Positions 20,774-31,232 of a stretch of 64,000 nt of DNA are shown here, piece after piece. The position numbers and the translations under genes are program-made. How positions within the stretch are numbered: position 1 is the first letter of the stretch; every line of letters starts with the position of its first letter. The notes beneath the pieces were generated by a model. The model was not told where the DNA came from, made no database searches, and worked only from the letters and a program-made list of their open reading frames with translations. The DNA comes from Terramyces sp. JEL0728 (lineage: Eukaryota; Chytridiomycota; Chytridiomycetes; Rhizophydiales; Terramycetaceae), in NCBI GenBank assembly GCA_027603945.1, contig JADIIU010000056.1:18146-82145 (forward strand), written 5' to 3'.

Positions 20774-21367
20774 TTAACATAGTAAATCGCTGATTTTGCT
20801 GCCGACCGGTCTTGCTGGTACATCTGGTACTTGAGGTATAATATCTGGCTTCATATCTTCAAGTTCTATAGAATCGATCGGCACAGAGTCTTTACATCCG
20901 TTGCAAAGGTATTTAGCGACGACATTGGGGTGTTTGAACCATTTCATTGATTTCTTGTTGCTGCAGTTTGAACACTCGTGGTTTGGGATAAATCTAACCC
21001 CGCCTGATTTGAGCTTTCTTCTGCGACGATAGCATTTTTGGCAGATGTGTCCATTCTTTACGAATGAGTCTACGCACCAGTGGCCAGAAGTGTGGGTGTC
21101 TAGACAGTCACCGCAAATTCGTTCGTACCAAATACCGTTCTGCAAGACGTCGTACTTTTTCTTGATCTTCTTATCGTCTTTCTCTTCATCTTGCGAAGAG
21201 TCTGACGGCGGGGAAGGTAGCGAGTAGCCCTGGGTTTGATGCTGAGATTTCAAATCATCAATAGTCGATTTCAGAGCTTGTATTTCAAGCTTCTGATCAC
21301 GGAGGATCCTATTTGTTGTTTCTTGTTCAGAAAGGAGCAGGAAATATTTTGTCTTGTATTCTTCCAT
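20774..21367 (-). CDS. Coiled-coil protein with two GATA-like zinc fingers (paralogue 1)
   Basis: 197 residues from ATG 21367. An N-terminal coiled coil (residues about 1-45) is followed by a disordered Ser/Lys region, finger 1 (CGDC...TSGHWC...GHICQKCYRRRRK) and finger 2 (CSNCSNKKSMKWFKHPN...YLCNGC), a C-x2-C-x17-C-x2-C GATA-like layout with Trp. It ends SKISDLLC, shared with three paralogues at 22726, 33987 and 35038. Probably DNA-binding regulators, the coiled coil allowing dimers; inferred only. Intronless, with a 1.36-kb spacer upstream. Stop TAA overlaps AATAAA. Confidence 0.75.
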   Translation of the reverse strand: MEEYKTKYFLLLSEQETTNRILRDQKLEIQALKSTIDDLKSQHQTQGYSLPSPPSDSSQDEEKDDKKIKKKYDVLQNGIWYERICGDCLDTHTSGHWCVDSFVKNGHICQKCYRRRRKLKSGGVRFIPNHECSNCSNKKSMKWFKHPNVVAKYLCNGCKDSVPIDSIELEDMKPDIIPQVPDVPARPVGSKISDLLC

Positions 21368-22725
21368 TTTGGTGTAAAATATTTGGCAAGTCCGCAACTT
21401 TTATACCTATTTTGCCCCAACCTCTCATGCCAATTTTAGCTGGACGAGCCGAACAAAAAGCCGTTCAGCCTTACTATAGAATAAAAAAGTGCCTGTAAAA
21501 TGAAATTTTTCTCAGTGGGTTACGAACCCCTTGTTTAGAGCTGTGCTTTCCACTTGGGCTGGTGATTGTACGTGTCGTTTTCGTGTCAATATCTGTGAAA
21601 TTCGAGTTTCGCCTAAATGACCCTCCGGGTTATGGCTTCAAATGTGGAGTATAGAACTGCTTAACAAAAACCATATGGTATGGTGTAGCACTCAAATCGT
21701 ATGTTCTGGAAAGCTTAAAAAATACGCTGTTTTGCAGAACCTGTTTTATTGTCCGTGTACTGTGTTCAGGTTTATTAAACGCTGGGCAAAATCTGCTCTT
21801 TTTTTGTGGACCCAACATTGTTTCACATTCGGCATTATCGGATGTTTGGGCCCCTTAAATTGAACAGTAGCTCTATTTAGAAGTCAACAATCAAATTGGT
21901 AAGTAGTGAGTGTCCAATCGGAAAAGCCTTGTGATTGGTGAAAACCCTTGTCTGTGGTTAAATGCATAATTTTGCAGGCGAACAAAGATCCACTCGCTAA
22001 TAAGAAACCCCACATCTAAAGTATTTCGCCATATCTTGCAGTTCATTATATTAAAAAGAGGGCCAAAGAATATAATTTTACTCTAATTTCATTCCCATTC
22101 TATCACAATTGAATTTCGCACAGGGATCCAAGGCCTAAAAACGGGGGGTCAGAAAAATACCAGGGAACGACTTAAAGGGACAGCAGTCCAAAAAAAGAAG
22201 GAAATGCCGTTTACTAGACTTACTCCAAAACATCTTGAAACAATATTTGAACTTTGATTAGGCTCAAACTGGTTGCATGTTTAGTTAGCCTCTGGCATGA
22301 TATTTTTTTCGGTATGTACAAGATTTTCATATGACCAAATTAATTGCGCAATTTTCATCGAGATGACACCACACAGATAATACTGGATTTAATATTAGTG
22401 TGCTGGGCTATCAAAAGGCGGTTGAAACCCACACTTACCAAGCAGCCCTTAAAAAGCTTAAAATTTCGTCATTCTGCATTTTTCTTTGCCTCATATTGCT
22501 AGGGCGATTACGTGTGTAATGTAACCAGATACTGCCCGACGGTAAATAGGGCCACTTAATTTAATCATTCTTGACTGTCGCCAGACTCTGATCTATTACC
22601 CAATTTCGTATTTTTCCATCTCGCCCGAATGATATGAACGCCTCATCTTGAAAGTCTGATGATATTATCAATGAACATCTGTGATATTAACAGTGGTTAT
22701 CACTAGAATTTATCAATTGTGTTTA
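21368..22725. other. 1.36-kb spacer between zinc-finger paralogues
   Basis: No gene, tRNA or conserved frame recognised. An ORF at 21642-21863 has no supporting features. This is the longest gap in the window and lies directly upstream of zinc-finger paralogue 1, so a large regulatory region is plausible. Confidence 0.45.
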
Positions 22726-23454
22726 TTAACATACCAAATCACTGATTTTGGATCCTTGAAAAGGCAAACTACTGGAAGCAGATACAGGAGATTCAGGTGT
22801 TTTAATAGCGAGAATATCACAAGTAATTTGAAGTTGATTATTACAGCTTTTGCAATGGTACAGCCCAGCTAGATTTGGATGCTTGAACCAAACCCTAGAC
22901 TGTCTAGTCTTGCAATGATTGCATTCATGAGTCGGCCTGAATAATTGGCCACAATCTAGTGCTTTTTTTCGTCTACGGTAACATTTTTGACAGATGTGTC
23001 CATTCTTTACGAAAACATCAATACACCTATGGTTAGTAGATGATTACCAATGGCCTGAGGTGTAGTTTGCCGAGCAGTCGCCGCAATGTCTAGCAACTGC
23101 TTTGCCATTCGCTAGAGTATCGTACTTTTGTTTAGAAAGGGCAGGCACAGATCTGTGTTTTCTTGCGCGGTACTGGTCACTGTTGGAGGATTTTCGACTT
23201 GCATTAGATTCGGTTTCGCTGTCGGAAGCTTCCTTGAACGACGCATCATTAGGACACTTGGCTTTTGTCATTATAACTGGTGAGCTATTGGAATTGCGAA
23301 AAGGCAGCAACTTTGCGAGTTGCGCATCTTTTTCATAAACCATATTCCTTAGATGCGTGATTTCCTTTTCCTGACTCTTTAGCTGACGATGCAGGCATAA
23401 TTGTTCTTCAAGCACAGTTAGATATTTAGATTTGAAAAGTTCAAGAGTATCCAT
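22726..23454 (-). CDS. Coiled-coil protein with two GATA-like zinc fingers (paralogue 2)
   Basis: Spliced product 235 residues: N-terminal coiled coil MDTLELFKSKYLTVLEEQ, closely like paralogue 3 at 33987, then a Ser-rich linker, finger 1 (CGDCSANYTSGHWCIDVFVKN then GHICQKCYRRRKK) and finger 2 (CNHCKTRQSRVWFKHPN...YHCKSC). It ends SKISDLVC. A 21-nt intron (23027..23047) lies inside finger 1 after GHW; without it translation stops there. The other three paralogues lack this intron. Stop TAA overlaps AATAAA. Confidence 0.78.
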
Positions 23455-23958
23455 AATAAAGTCTGCTTGATTTTCAATTTATACGAACGGCCACCATCTG
23501 CTTGTGTCATTAGCTTTTGTGAAGTTTAAGTGTACAAGGGCACAAAAGCCGCAAAGCATATGGCGAAGGGATTCGTGCAAAACTCTGCGTGAATTGGCCT
23601 CAAATAGTACCATTTAGTGCTGTTTTCTGTCGTTGAACTCATATTTGCATATGGTGTCTTTTGTCGGCAGAAACTCGCTAGAACCAAAGGCAAGATTTCC
23701 CGTAGTTCCTTATGGTTCCTGCAAACCATTCCGCTTGGCTGACTATACAGCATTTCCACTATCAATGTGCTATTGGGATGCATATTCTTATTCGCTCTTC
23801 CTTATTACACAAGCAACCAAGGACTTTCTGTGTACTTAAATCATATGATTAGCAACACAAAAATCGATTTAGTGATACAAGAGCACAAACTGATCAATGG
23901 CTGGAGAGAGCCAACAGCTTCGAAATCATCTGTATCTGTTTGACAAATATTTTTTCCC
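23455..23958. other. Divergent spacer, no gene seen
   Basis: About 500 nt between zinc-finger paralogue 2 (minus) and DPH7 (plus). Open frames on both strands (23526-23839) mirror each other and are not supported. Confidence 0.4.
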
Positions 23959-24965
23959 ATGAAGAGAACAGTTCTGCACACATTGGATACTATATACAGC
24001 GCAGATTCAGTAGAATTCTGTCCAATCCCAGAATACCAACAGTATTGTGCAATAGGTACATACCAAGTACTGGAGCAACAAAAAGAACTAGAAACCAACC
24101 GAACTGGCAAATTCATGATACATGAAACCAATGAGGAATTCACTAATACCTACACAAAAAACACAAGCGCAATTCTGGATATGAAATGGTCATTCCAACC
24201 AATTGAAGGGAAACCGTGTTTAGCCATTGCCACTGCAACCGGAGACACTACCCTCTATCAATTACAACCAAACGGACAAGCAACAGCGTACCAAACATTA
24301 AATAATCAAAAGAATGTATTGAATTTATCAGTGGATTGGAAGAACCGATTAGGCGGTGAACCAGATTTACTTGCAAGTCAAAGCGATGGAAATATTACAC
24401 TATTAACGACCACTCCAGGTGGGCTAATTCAGAAAGAAGAATGGAACGCACATGATTTGGAAGCATGGACAGTCTCGTTCAATTATCACGATACAAACAC
24501 TATTTATACTGGCGGTGACGACTGCATGTTCAAAATATGGGATGCAAGAAGTTTAGAGTTACCCGCAATTACAAACAAGAAGCATTCAGCTGGCGTTACG
24601 AGTGTATCTTGCCATCCAACAAAGAATTTGGTTTTGACTGGGTCGTATGATGACCATATTCGTGTTTGGGATCCTCGATCAATGTACACACCGCTTAGCA
24701 CTGTACACACTGGTGGAGGAGTATGGCGACTACGATTCGACCCATTTGATGACAATAGAGTGCTTGCTGCATGCATGTACAACGGGTTCCATATTTATTC
24801 CATGAACGGTAAGTTACTACTAACTCAGAATCAAATAATTTGTCGCTAGTTCATCGAATGGATCAGGGATCCATAGCTTATGGAGCAGATTGGTCATTTG
24901 ATTCCAAAAGACTGATTGGCACTTGTTCATTCTACAATCGTTTATTTAAACTGTGGAAAATATAG
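23959..24965 (+). CDS. DPH7: Diphthine methylesterase (WD40 repeat)
   Basis: WD40 propeller of 328 residues. The block WNAHDLEAWTVSFNYHD, TIYTGGDDCMFKIWDAR, TGSYDDHIRVWDPR and GGVWRLRFDPF...AACMYNGFHIYSM is the DPH7/WDR85 pattern. DPH7 removes the methyl ester from methylated diphthine on elongation factor 2, a step towards diphthamide. A 20-nt intron (24809..24828, gtaagttactactaactcag) restores the last blade, ending SIAYGADWS...LFKLWKI. Convergent with the MYST gene, with 20 nt between stop codons. Confidence 0.88.
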
Positions 24966-24985
24966 ATAAATCCCTTAGTATACGA

Positions 24986-26048
24986 CTAGTAAAAATTCCT
25001 GGTTATTATTATACACGATGAATCAATAGACATCTTTTCTTCAACTTTAATCTTTTCCATTTCTATACAAACATTTCCATCCTTCCAGTGATCCAATAAT
25101 TCACAGGCAGATAATACCAGTAGGATGTCGCTCTGGTTGATACTAGTTAAAACACTCAGCTCGCCCAGTGTAAAAGTAGTGGTTGGGTTCAGTCCAAGTA
25201 TAGACAGAATTACTGTTTTCCAATAGGATAGATATCCTTTGAATCCCAGGTCAGATAGAGGCCGCTCTGGCCCGCCAATCACCTTTTTCAACTTGCACAA
25301 CTCGTAGCTAAACTCAATGAGTAGCCTTCCGTAACGCTTGTTTTGGTAAGGCGGTAAAACCAGAATACAAGATAAATTATAGCCTTCAACTGAGTATTTT
25401 TCTATCGTTAATCTGCAACAATAGCAAAGCTCTGCAACTTACCTTTGGAAAAGTACCCAACCAAAGTATCATTTTCAAATAATACATAAAACAAGAATGG
25501 ATCCAGGTCGTAAAAAATCGTTTTATGGTCCAGAAACAACTTGGTCATCAGGCAAAGGTTCTGGCAGTACAATTTTGTTTCTTTTCCATCCAATGCAATG
25601 ATTTTCAAATTGTCTTTTTCGTATACTACATTCTGAGGCAGTCTAAAAGCACAGTTCTGTTCATGCGATGTATAGTAATTGTTGTACTTTAGACAGTGCT
25701 TGCAAAGGTAAATCGAGTTTGTGGAATTGGGAAATGGCGAGTAGTACCAGGTGGATATCTTGTAACCTTGGAAATAAAGATACTCTATTGTTCGTACTTC
25801 GATTTCTTTGGCGGTTTCCTGTTCGGTTTCAGTTTCTAGTGTCAGTATTATTGACCATTATGCGCAAGGAGTTTGGTAGAAATCCAAATGTCTTCCCGCT
25901 TATCGCCATCAAGAAAGCGGCAGTAGGCGAGATCACTATTGATTTTTAATACTTTTATTGTCCTGTTGTTGTATTTATAAAAGTTATTGAGATGCGGTTG
26001 TTCAACCATTTTTTTTCTGATAAATGGTAGAGCTTTTGTGGTATGCAT
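24986..26048 (-). CDS. MYST-family histone acetyltransferase (Esa1/Tip60 type)
   Basis: Spliced 333 residues. Short N-terminal chromo-barrel/tudor-knot-like part (CRFLDGDKREDIWIS), then TIEYLYFQGYKISTWYYSPFP, a C2HC-type finger (LCKHCLKY...HEQNC), YCQNLCLMTKLFLDHKT, FYVLFENDTLVGYFSKEKYS, acetyl-CoA loop PPYQNKRYGRLLIEFSY and GGPERPLSDLG. All are MYST hallmarks; Esa1/Tip60 acetylates H4/H2A in the NuA4 complex. Introns 25836..25855 (20 nt) and 25402..25442 (41 nt, long for this genome). Start at ATG 26048, or 26009, which begins MVEQPHLNNF; not resolved. Smaller than most relatives because the N-terminal part is minimal. Confidence 0.9.
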
Positions 26049-26487
26049 TAAGATTTCACTTTAGACGGGAGAGGTTGGCTATTGACCCAGCACAAGCCGG
26101 AAGAGGTTGTTCTGGCTTGGTTCCACAATCAATAGTGATGGTGATGGTAAAAGACCAACGAAAGCTGAGGTAATTATGCATCAATCTGTTTGTAATTAGT
26201 TGCGCCTTTCTAAGGGTATCCGTTATTGACACATTTTAGGATTCAGGAACCGAAGATTGCACGGCAAACCCAAATAAGTTTGCGGCTCAAAATATTTTGT
26301 ATGAATAACGAATTGACATGAAGCCCCATATTTTCCGAACCCTTCTTATCGTCCAGGATCCGTGACTAGAAATCACATTCCAAGCTTGCACTAATTAAAT
26401 CGCAAAATCAGACCTCGTTTCGGGACGCCAGAAAAAAGACCAGTATCAATATGGTATTTAATAAGTCAGCCAGCACATGCCGCAAAT
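26049..26487. other. Spacer, no gene seen
   Basis: About 440 nt between divergent genes. Nothing recognised. Confidence 0.4.
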
Positions 26488-26495
26488 TATAAAAA
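26488..26495 (+). promoter_or_regulatory. TATA-like box
   Basis: TATAAAAA about 26 nt before ATG 26521 of the downstream orphan gene. Confidence 0.4.
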
Positions 26496-26520
26496 TAAGC
26501 CTTGCAGTCTATCCCCTCGT

Positions 26521-26892
26521 ATGAATAATTACATTTCGCTCCAAACTCCACGAATCCAAACACAATGCCAGCCAAGCCAATTCACACTGCTTGCTAATAT
26601 CGAATCCGAATACCTATCATTCAAACTGCCAGAGATCAATACAGTGTCAGTAAAACAAGGCGGTCCAAAAACCTCAAAGATACCTCGAACACGGAATGAA
26701 ATGTTATATACCCTGTTTGATCCAATCAATTGGAATGTATTGAAATCGTCCAAATCAAGTTTAGATGACTTGCATTTGAAGTTGCTGCTTGCTAACTTGG
26801 CAGACGACCCAGCTCAAAGAGATCGAGTGTTTGAAGAATACTGCAAGTTCCTGACTCAGCCAATTGAAGTATTTGAGTGCAAAATTCAATAA
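26521..26892 (+). CDS. Orphan protein with a C-terminal EEYCKFL motif (paralogue A)
   Basis: 123 residues; Ser/Pro/Thr-rich N-terminal half, then a compact C-terminal segment (LHLKLLLANLADDPAQRDRV followed by FEEYCKFL...EVF). The gene at 27255 shares this segment (LNLRLIAANASGD...CVFDEYCAWL...RLF). No known family. Stop TAA overlaps AATAAA. Function unknown. Confidence 0.5.
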   Translation: MNNYISLQTPRIQTQCQPSQFTLLANIESEYLSFKLPEINTVSVKQGGPKTSKIPRTRNEMLYTLFDPINWNVLKSSKSSLDDLHLKLLLANLADDPAQRDRVFEEYCKFLTQPIEVFECKIQ

Positions 26893-27254
26893 ACTTTTTA
26901 AAAATGTATTTATCTTGCGTAGTTAGCCATCCTAAAGCCTGGATAGAAAGAATACATTGCAGTGGACAGAAAGAAGGGAAATGTTGTAGAGTTGCAGGCG
27001 AGTATTTTGTCGGCATTTGAATCCGGGAGCAGCATTCTTGATCACTTGAGGGGAGTATTACAAATTTGCACGCGCAGTTTCCAAAATTGAACACGTTCTT
27101 ATTCCCTTATCAGTTCGAAAACATGCAAATATCAAAAATACCAAAATTGCGGTAAATTATATATGGGAACTTGAATTATGATCGTGTGTACATCTTGCTG
27201 TGTAACGTGTCTTGAATTGCCCAGGTGATTTCCCTAATTTGAAGAAACTGGACA
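26893..27254. other. Spacer between the two orphan paralogues
   Basis: About 360 nt; no gene recognised. Confidence 0.4.
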
Positions 27255-27596
27255 ATGAAGTCAAAAGGAAAGAACATTCGAAATACAAACAGGAATTCGT
27301 TCGCAAACTCTGCAAATATAATTCCAAAGGGTCGAATTTTAGCTGCTCCAAAATTACCCAGTCGAAAGCCAATATACCCTTCTCCAACAGTTACGGAGGA
27401 AACAATCGAAGGAAAAGCTGCTGTAGTTACTGGTGTTCATTCTCTACATCCCAATATTGATGCAGTTGTTGTAAATAATTTAAACTTGAGACTGATTGCC
27501 GCAAATGCTAGCGGTGATCAGTCTGCAACGAACTGTGTATTTGATGAATATTGCGCATGGTTGGTTGATGATCCACGTCTATTCCGAATGAAATAA
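27255..27596 (+). CDS. Orphan protein with a C-terminal DEYCAWL motif (paralogue B)
   Basis: 113 residues; basic N-terminus (MKSKGKNIRNTNRN) and a C-terminal segment matching paralogue A (L-x-L-[KR]-L, AN, VF-[ED]-EYC-x-[FW]-L). The shared part is about 40 residues; the N-termini do not match. Tandem duplication likely. Stop TAA overlaps AATAAA. Confidence 0.5.
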   Translation: MKSKGKNIRNTNRNSFANSANIIPKGRILAAPKLPSRKPIYPSPTVTEETIEGKAAVVTGVHSLHPNIDAVVVNNLNLRLIAANASGDQSATNCVFDEYCAWLVDDPRLFRMK

Positions 27597-28080
27597 ACAT
27601 GGGTTTTATACGTATTTCCTTGTACTTTACATTTCCTACAAATTTTCTCATAATCGAGAGCTGGATAGCAGGGAATATCAACTCCTCTGATTGCTCTTTG
27701 CCTGCTTCATTTGAAAGATTTCAGATTAGATCCAGGGGTGTGAAATATTGAATCCTTGTACCCGTTTTATTGTAAAGGATGAAGAAGAGTAATCTGCTAT
27801 CCTTGATGATACTAGCAGCACGGCATATAGTATTCCTTTGCTTTCGGCATTAGTGTTTGAGACTATCTATAGCTATTTGCTTTGTTTCTCCCTTTTGAAT
27901 GAAAACTCATTTTTCTACTGAGCCTCGGAAATAGCTGCTGGTCACTCACCTCCTTAATCGATAATCGCTATCGACAATAATCACTATCTATAGTATCTTG
28001 ACATGTGGATTTCATGCATGAAATTCTGGCTGCTTGGAACACGTGGCTGAATCTTAAATGCATGAAATTTTCGATATAAA
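27597..28080. other. Spacer, no gene seen
   Basis: About 480 nt. Contains the palindromic run taatcgataatcgctatcgacaataatc-like AT-rich repeats near 27955-27985; no gene recognised. Confidence 0.35.
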
Positions 28081-28338
28081 ATGGTAAAACGGCGAAGCTT
28101 TCTAATGGCAGAAAATGCAAGACTAGCTGAGCTCCGAGCCCGAATGGAATACGCAATGATGAAGGCGTATCTGGGCATTGAGTTGTCCATTCAAGAACTG
28201 CTCGTAAAAGAAAAGTCTAGACCAGTTGCCGTCTATAATCAAGCGTATCCGATCATGGAGCTACATCCATCTAGCAAAAGTATACCCTATTCTCTGGTCG
28301 GTGTATCTGCAGATGTCCTAGAAGCAACAAGATTATAA
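28081..28338 (+). CDS. Orphan micro-protein, DVLEATRL family
   Basis: 85 residues from ATG 28081. Core RMEYAMMKAYLGIELSIQEL and C-terminal VSADVLEATRL. Same design as the micro-proteins at 30225, 31041 and 31881. The linker between core and tail varies in length and sequence while both ends are kept, which suggests two interaction motifs. No TM segment or signal peptide. Stop TAA overlaps AATAAA. The only clear member on the plus strand. Confidence 0.6.
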   Translation: MVKRRSFLMAENARLAELRARMEYAMMKAYLGIELSIQELLVKEKSRPVAVYNQAYPIMELHPSSKSIPYSLVGVSADVLEATRL

Positions 28339-28381
28339 TAAATTATTCGTGTCTGTATTCTCAAGCTTGCTAAAAACAAAT

Positions 28382-29362
28382 TTATTCAACGTTAATGCTC
28401 GTTTGGTTACTCTGTTTCAATCTTTCTAAAATTGTGCAGATTTGAACAAGATTTGGCCGGTTTTGGAGGTCAGCTTGTAATATTGCTGTAATCAGCTTTT
28501 GGAAATGAGAGTTGTAATTTGCATTAGGAAAGGTTATCGTGGATCGAACACTAGTCATTGATCCATCAACTATAATTAGATCGTATTTACATGGTGATTC
28601 GCCATAGGCCATTGCATATAGAGTACATCCAACCGACCATACATCGGTAGCTTCTGTAATTTGACATTCACTAGGTGGATCAAACAACTCTGGGGATCTA
28701 AATGGAGCAGTAACAGTCTCAGCACAGTGTTCTTGAAGAGCAACAGCCTCCTTTCTGCTGGTAATTTTCATTCTTGCTAATGAGACAGAGCCCAAATCCA
28801 TCAAAATACACTTGTAGTTATCTCCAATTAAAATGTTGGCAGGCTTCAGATCTCTAAAAGCCAATGGTGGACTACTCGAGTGAAATGCAGACAATCCATT
28901 GCAGATATCAATTCCAAAACTGCAGATTTGTTCTAATGGCAAATTTCCCTTGTTTTGGTCAATAAGGTTCTGTACAGTCCCATTTCTGCAAAAGGGCAAG
29001 AGTAACAATCCTTCAACAATCTTTCCGCCTTCCTTTTTCAATTCTGAATCGTACAATTTCAAAACATGATCTGAGCGCACTTTTTTGTGGGCTTCTATTT
29101 CCTGTAGAAGCAGTTTCTGTTGTTCTTCCAATTGAATTTTAATTTGTTTCAGGGCAAACTCCTTTCCGTCCTTCTTGTCCTTGACCAAATATACAAACGA
29201 GAAGCCGCCTTCGCCCAATTGTCTTTGAATAACCAACTGGCGGTGGTTTAGTGCAATTGTTTGGGGTACGAAAAATGTGTAACATGACAGTAATTTTGAG
29301 TATATCGATGCTAATATATCTTTGAAATGTGTACTGATTCCACCCCTATCGCGGATATCCAT
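28382..29362 (-). CDS. ENV7: Serine/threonine kinase of the STK16/Env7 type
   Basis: 326 residues. Kinase motifs LGEGGFSFVYLV, ALK, FRDLKPANIL (Phe replaces His of HRD), DLG instead of DFG as in STK16, APFRSPELFD, TDVWSVGCTLYAMAYGESP. STK16/MPSK1 and yeast Env7 are acylated Golgi/vacuole-associated kinases of the NAK family. Start ATG 29362, no intron. A Cys in the N-terminal leader (LLSCYTFF) could be acylated, but this is inference. 43 nt separate its stop from the micro-protein gene at 28338. Confidence 0.85.
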   Translation of the reverse strand: MDIRDRGGISTHFKDILASIYSKLLSCYTFFVPQTIALNHRQLVIQRQLGEGGFSFVYLVKDKKDGKEFALKQIKIQLEEQQKLLLQEIEAHKKVRSDHVLKLYDSELKKEGGKIVEGLLLLPFCRNGTVQNLIDQNKGNLPLEQICSFGIDICNGLSAFHSSSPPLAFRDLKPANILIGDNYKCILMDLGSVSLARMKITSRKEAVALQEHCAETVTAPFRSPELFDPPSECQITEATDVWSVGCTLYAMAYGESPCKYDLIIVDGSMTSVRSTITFPNANYNSHFQKLITAILQADLQNRPNLVQICTILERLKQSNQTSINVE

Positions 29363-30224
29363 TTGTTTGAGATTAAGAAAAAATTGACACGATGCATAAA
29401 TAGCTTACCCAAGGGAAGATTGCAGTGTAATAAAGACTCAATTGATAGTAATCACAGTAGCCGCTCTGGATTTGCAAAAAACTTTTGCTTATTTTCACTG
29501 ATGAATAAAGCATTTAATCAAACACTTGATGTCAATTGCAATCAAAATGAAATCCAGGTTCGGAAAGATAGGTCTGGGCTTTAGAACAACGTACAGTAAA
29601 GTGCATCCATGAAAATCTCCACAACATCCAAGTGTCTGATAAATACCTTCAAGTTAGTATACCAATCAGGATTCTCGGTACTGCGCTGGCTCTCCAACAA
29701 TGTGTCTGTTCAATACAATAAATATTGAAAGATCCCTTGAAAAAGTACCCTTAAGTACCCCTATTTATCCCGTCCAATTACCATTTGGAAGCCCATCTTC
29801 CCTGTAAAATGGAGATGTTCTCGTTGATCATCGGATTTGGTAATGGGTAGAATACGGATATGGAAGGAGGTTTGCTTGTTTGATGGAGGCATTTTCTGTT
29901 CAGCAATCCTAACTTTTCCTGAGAACTTTCAACCGCGCTTGAGATTAGCGGATATGACAAGATGGTTCAAACTCTCCCTTCAAAAATGACAGTCGATCAG
30001 CGGATTTGGTTATTGCCATTGATTGGAAGACTAACCAGCATTTTCAGAGCATTATGTTACTCAAAGTTTGTGCTATGATCCAGAATAATACCTAGGGTAG
30101 TTGCAAATAACAGCAATTGCTATAAATCAAGCAGTTACCAATCCAAATCTGGATGGATTTCACAGTGCAGCAGAAACTCAAACATTTAATCCAAATATCC
30201 GACAATAAAAAGAATTTACATTTA
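29363..30224. other. Spacer of 0.86 kb, no gene seen
   Basis: Open frames at 29327-29584 and 29778-29960 show no family resemblance. No RNA gene recognised. Confidence 0.4.
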
Positions 30225-30413
30225 TTATAGTAATCGAGTTGCTTCTAGTACGTCGGTGGAGACAGCGGATATACTGTGCAGGTGGTATAAACTGCGGAAA
30301 GGAAACCGCTTCCTTTCCATCTCTACTAGCTCTTTGATAGAAGTATGTTCAAGACCAAAGTATACTTTGAGCATGGCGTACTCCATCCTGATCTGAAATT
30401 CTCCTGGAAGCAT
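30225..30413 (-). CDS. Orphan micro-protein, DVLEATRL family
   Basis: 62 residues from ATG 30413 (MLPGEFQI). Core RMEYAMLKVYFGLEHTSIKEL and tail VSTDVLEATRLL. Closest in sequence to the copies at 28081 and 31041. An upstream 5' exon joined by a mini-intron, as in the 8431 gene, is possible but not demonstrated. Confidence 0.6.
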   Translation of the reverse strand: MLPGEFQIRMEYAMLKVYFGLEHTSIKELVEMERKRFPFRSLYHLHSISAVSTDVLEATRLL

Positions 30414-30484
30414 TATTTGGTAACGGTAACTTGACCAAGTAATTGATGGAGCTAATGAACAATTATTACCAGAAGTGAGTAAGA

Positions 30485-30628
30485 ATGAGTAATCCTTTAC
30501 AGCAAAAAATTGGGATGGAAAAATCTACCATATTGGATTTATCCAGAGTGGATTATGATATTCGCCAGGGTTACAAACAGAAACTTGTTCAAGCGGAAGA
30601 TCGACATCCCACTCACCATATGTTGTAG
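30485..30628 (+). CDS. Doubtful micro-protein
   Basis: 47-codon ORF from ATG 30485 with IGMEKSTILDLSRVDYDI, faintly similar to the GMEKKSIHDLLQ core of the gene at 16703. No C-terminal DVLEATRL. It may be a decayed family member or chance. The rest of 30414-31040 holds no other supported feature. Confidence 0.25.
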   Translation: MSNPLQQKIGMEKSTILDLSRVDYDIRQGYKQKLVQAEDRHPTHHML

Positions 30629-31040
30629 GAAAGTTGAAGGAAAGCGGAAACACCGATTAGGAAATATTTGTAAAGATATCCTGTATCAAGATATCATCCT
30701 CGAGTTACAAGTCCAATCAAGGGTGACAAAACCAATACTTTGTATTTTTCCGCCAAGTGAAAATTCTTCCCACACTTCACCAGGGTTTGCAATTAATAAG
30801 CAATTGGGAACACCATTTACGACCCGCATTATTAGCAGAATGAAAATTTTCACTTGCCATTGTGATTCAGGAGGATCATTTGTGAAATCCACTGAAGGTT
30901 GCGAAATTTAAAATTTATAGCGAGTTGAAATCCAAACAGTTTCGCAGTGAGGATACATGGAGAATACATGGCTAATGAAAATACTTGAGAAATAGTAGCG
31001 GTTACCATAAAACCACACGGTTCCAGCTGAATAACATTTA

Positions 31041-31232
31041 TTAGATAAGCGACAATCTGGTAGCTTCAAGAACATCCTGTGAAACGTTGCTGAGTGGAGG
31101 AGTATACAGATCTTGCCGCATAAGCAGTTCATCCGCAGAGAAATGTTCTAGTCGCAGATAAGCTTTACACATGACATACTCCATGCATATTTTGAACCGC
31201 TGCAGGAGTAAATCTTCCTTTTCATTCCCCAT
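31041..31232 (-). CDS. Orphan micro-protein, DVLEATRL family
   Basis: 63 residues if ATG 31232 (MGNEKEDLL) is used; the frame is open upstream to 31286. Core CMEYVMCKAYLRLEHFSADEL, linker MRQDLYTPPL, tail VSQDVLEATRLSLI. Start chosen because the preceding stretch is Lys/Ser-rich and unlike the other members. Confidence 0.58.
   Translation of the reverse strand: MGNEKEDLLLQRFKICMEYVMCKAYLRLEHFSADELLMRQDLYTPPLSNVSQDVLEATRLSLI

Noticed and set aside
21480..21560. Possible tRNA (GGTTCGTAACC-like arm, minus strand)
   Set aside because: The T-loop lacks the invariant A58 and no acceptor stem or A box could be matched.
25402..25442. 41-nt MYST intron as another tandem pair
   Set aside because: No internal AG|GT junction; it reads as a single longer intron.
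27955..28000. CRISPR-like or inverted repeat from repeated ATAATCGCTATC
   Set aside because: Only two imperfect short copies without regular spacers in a eukaryotic context.
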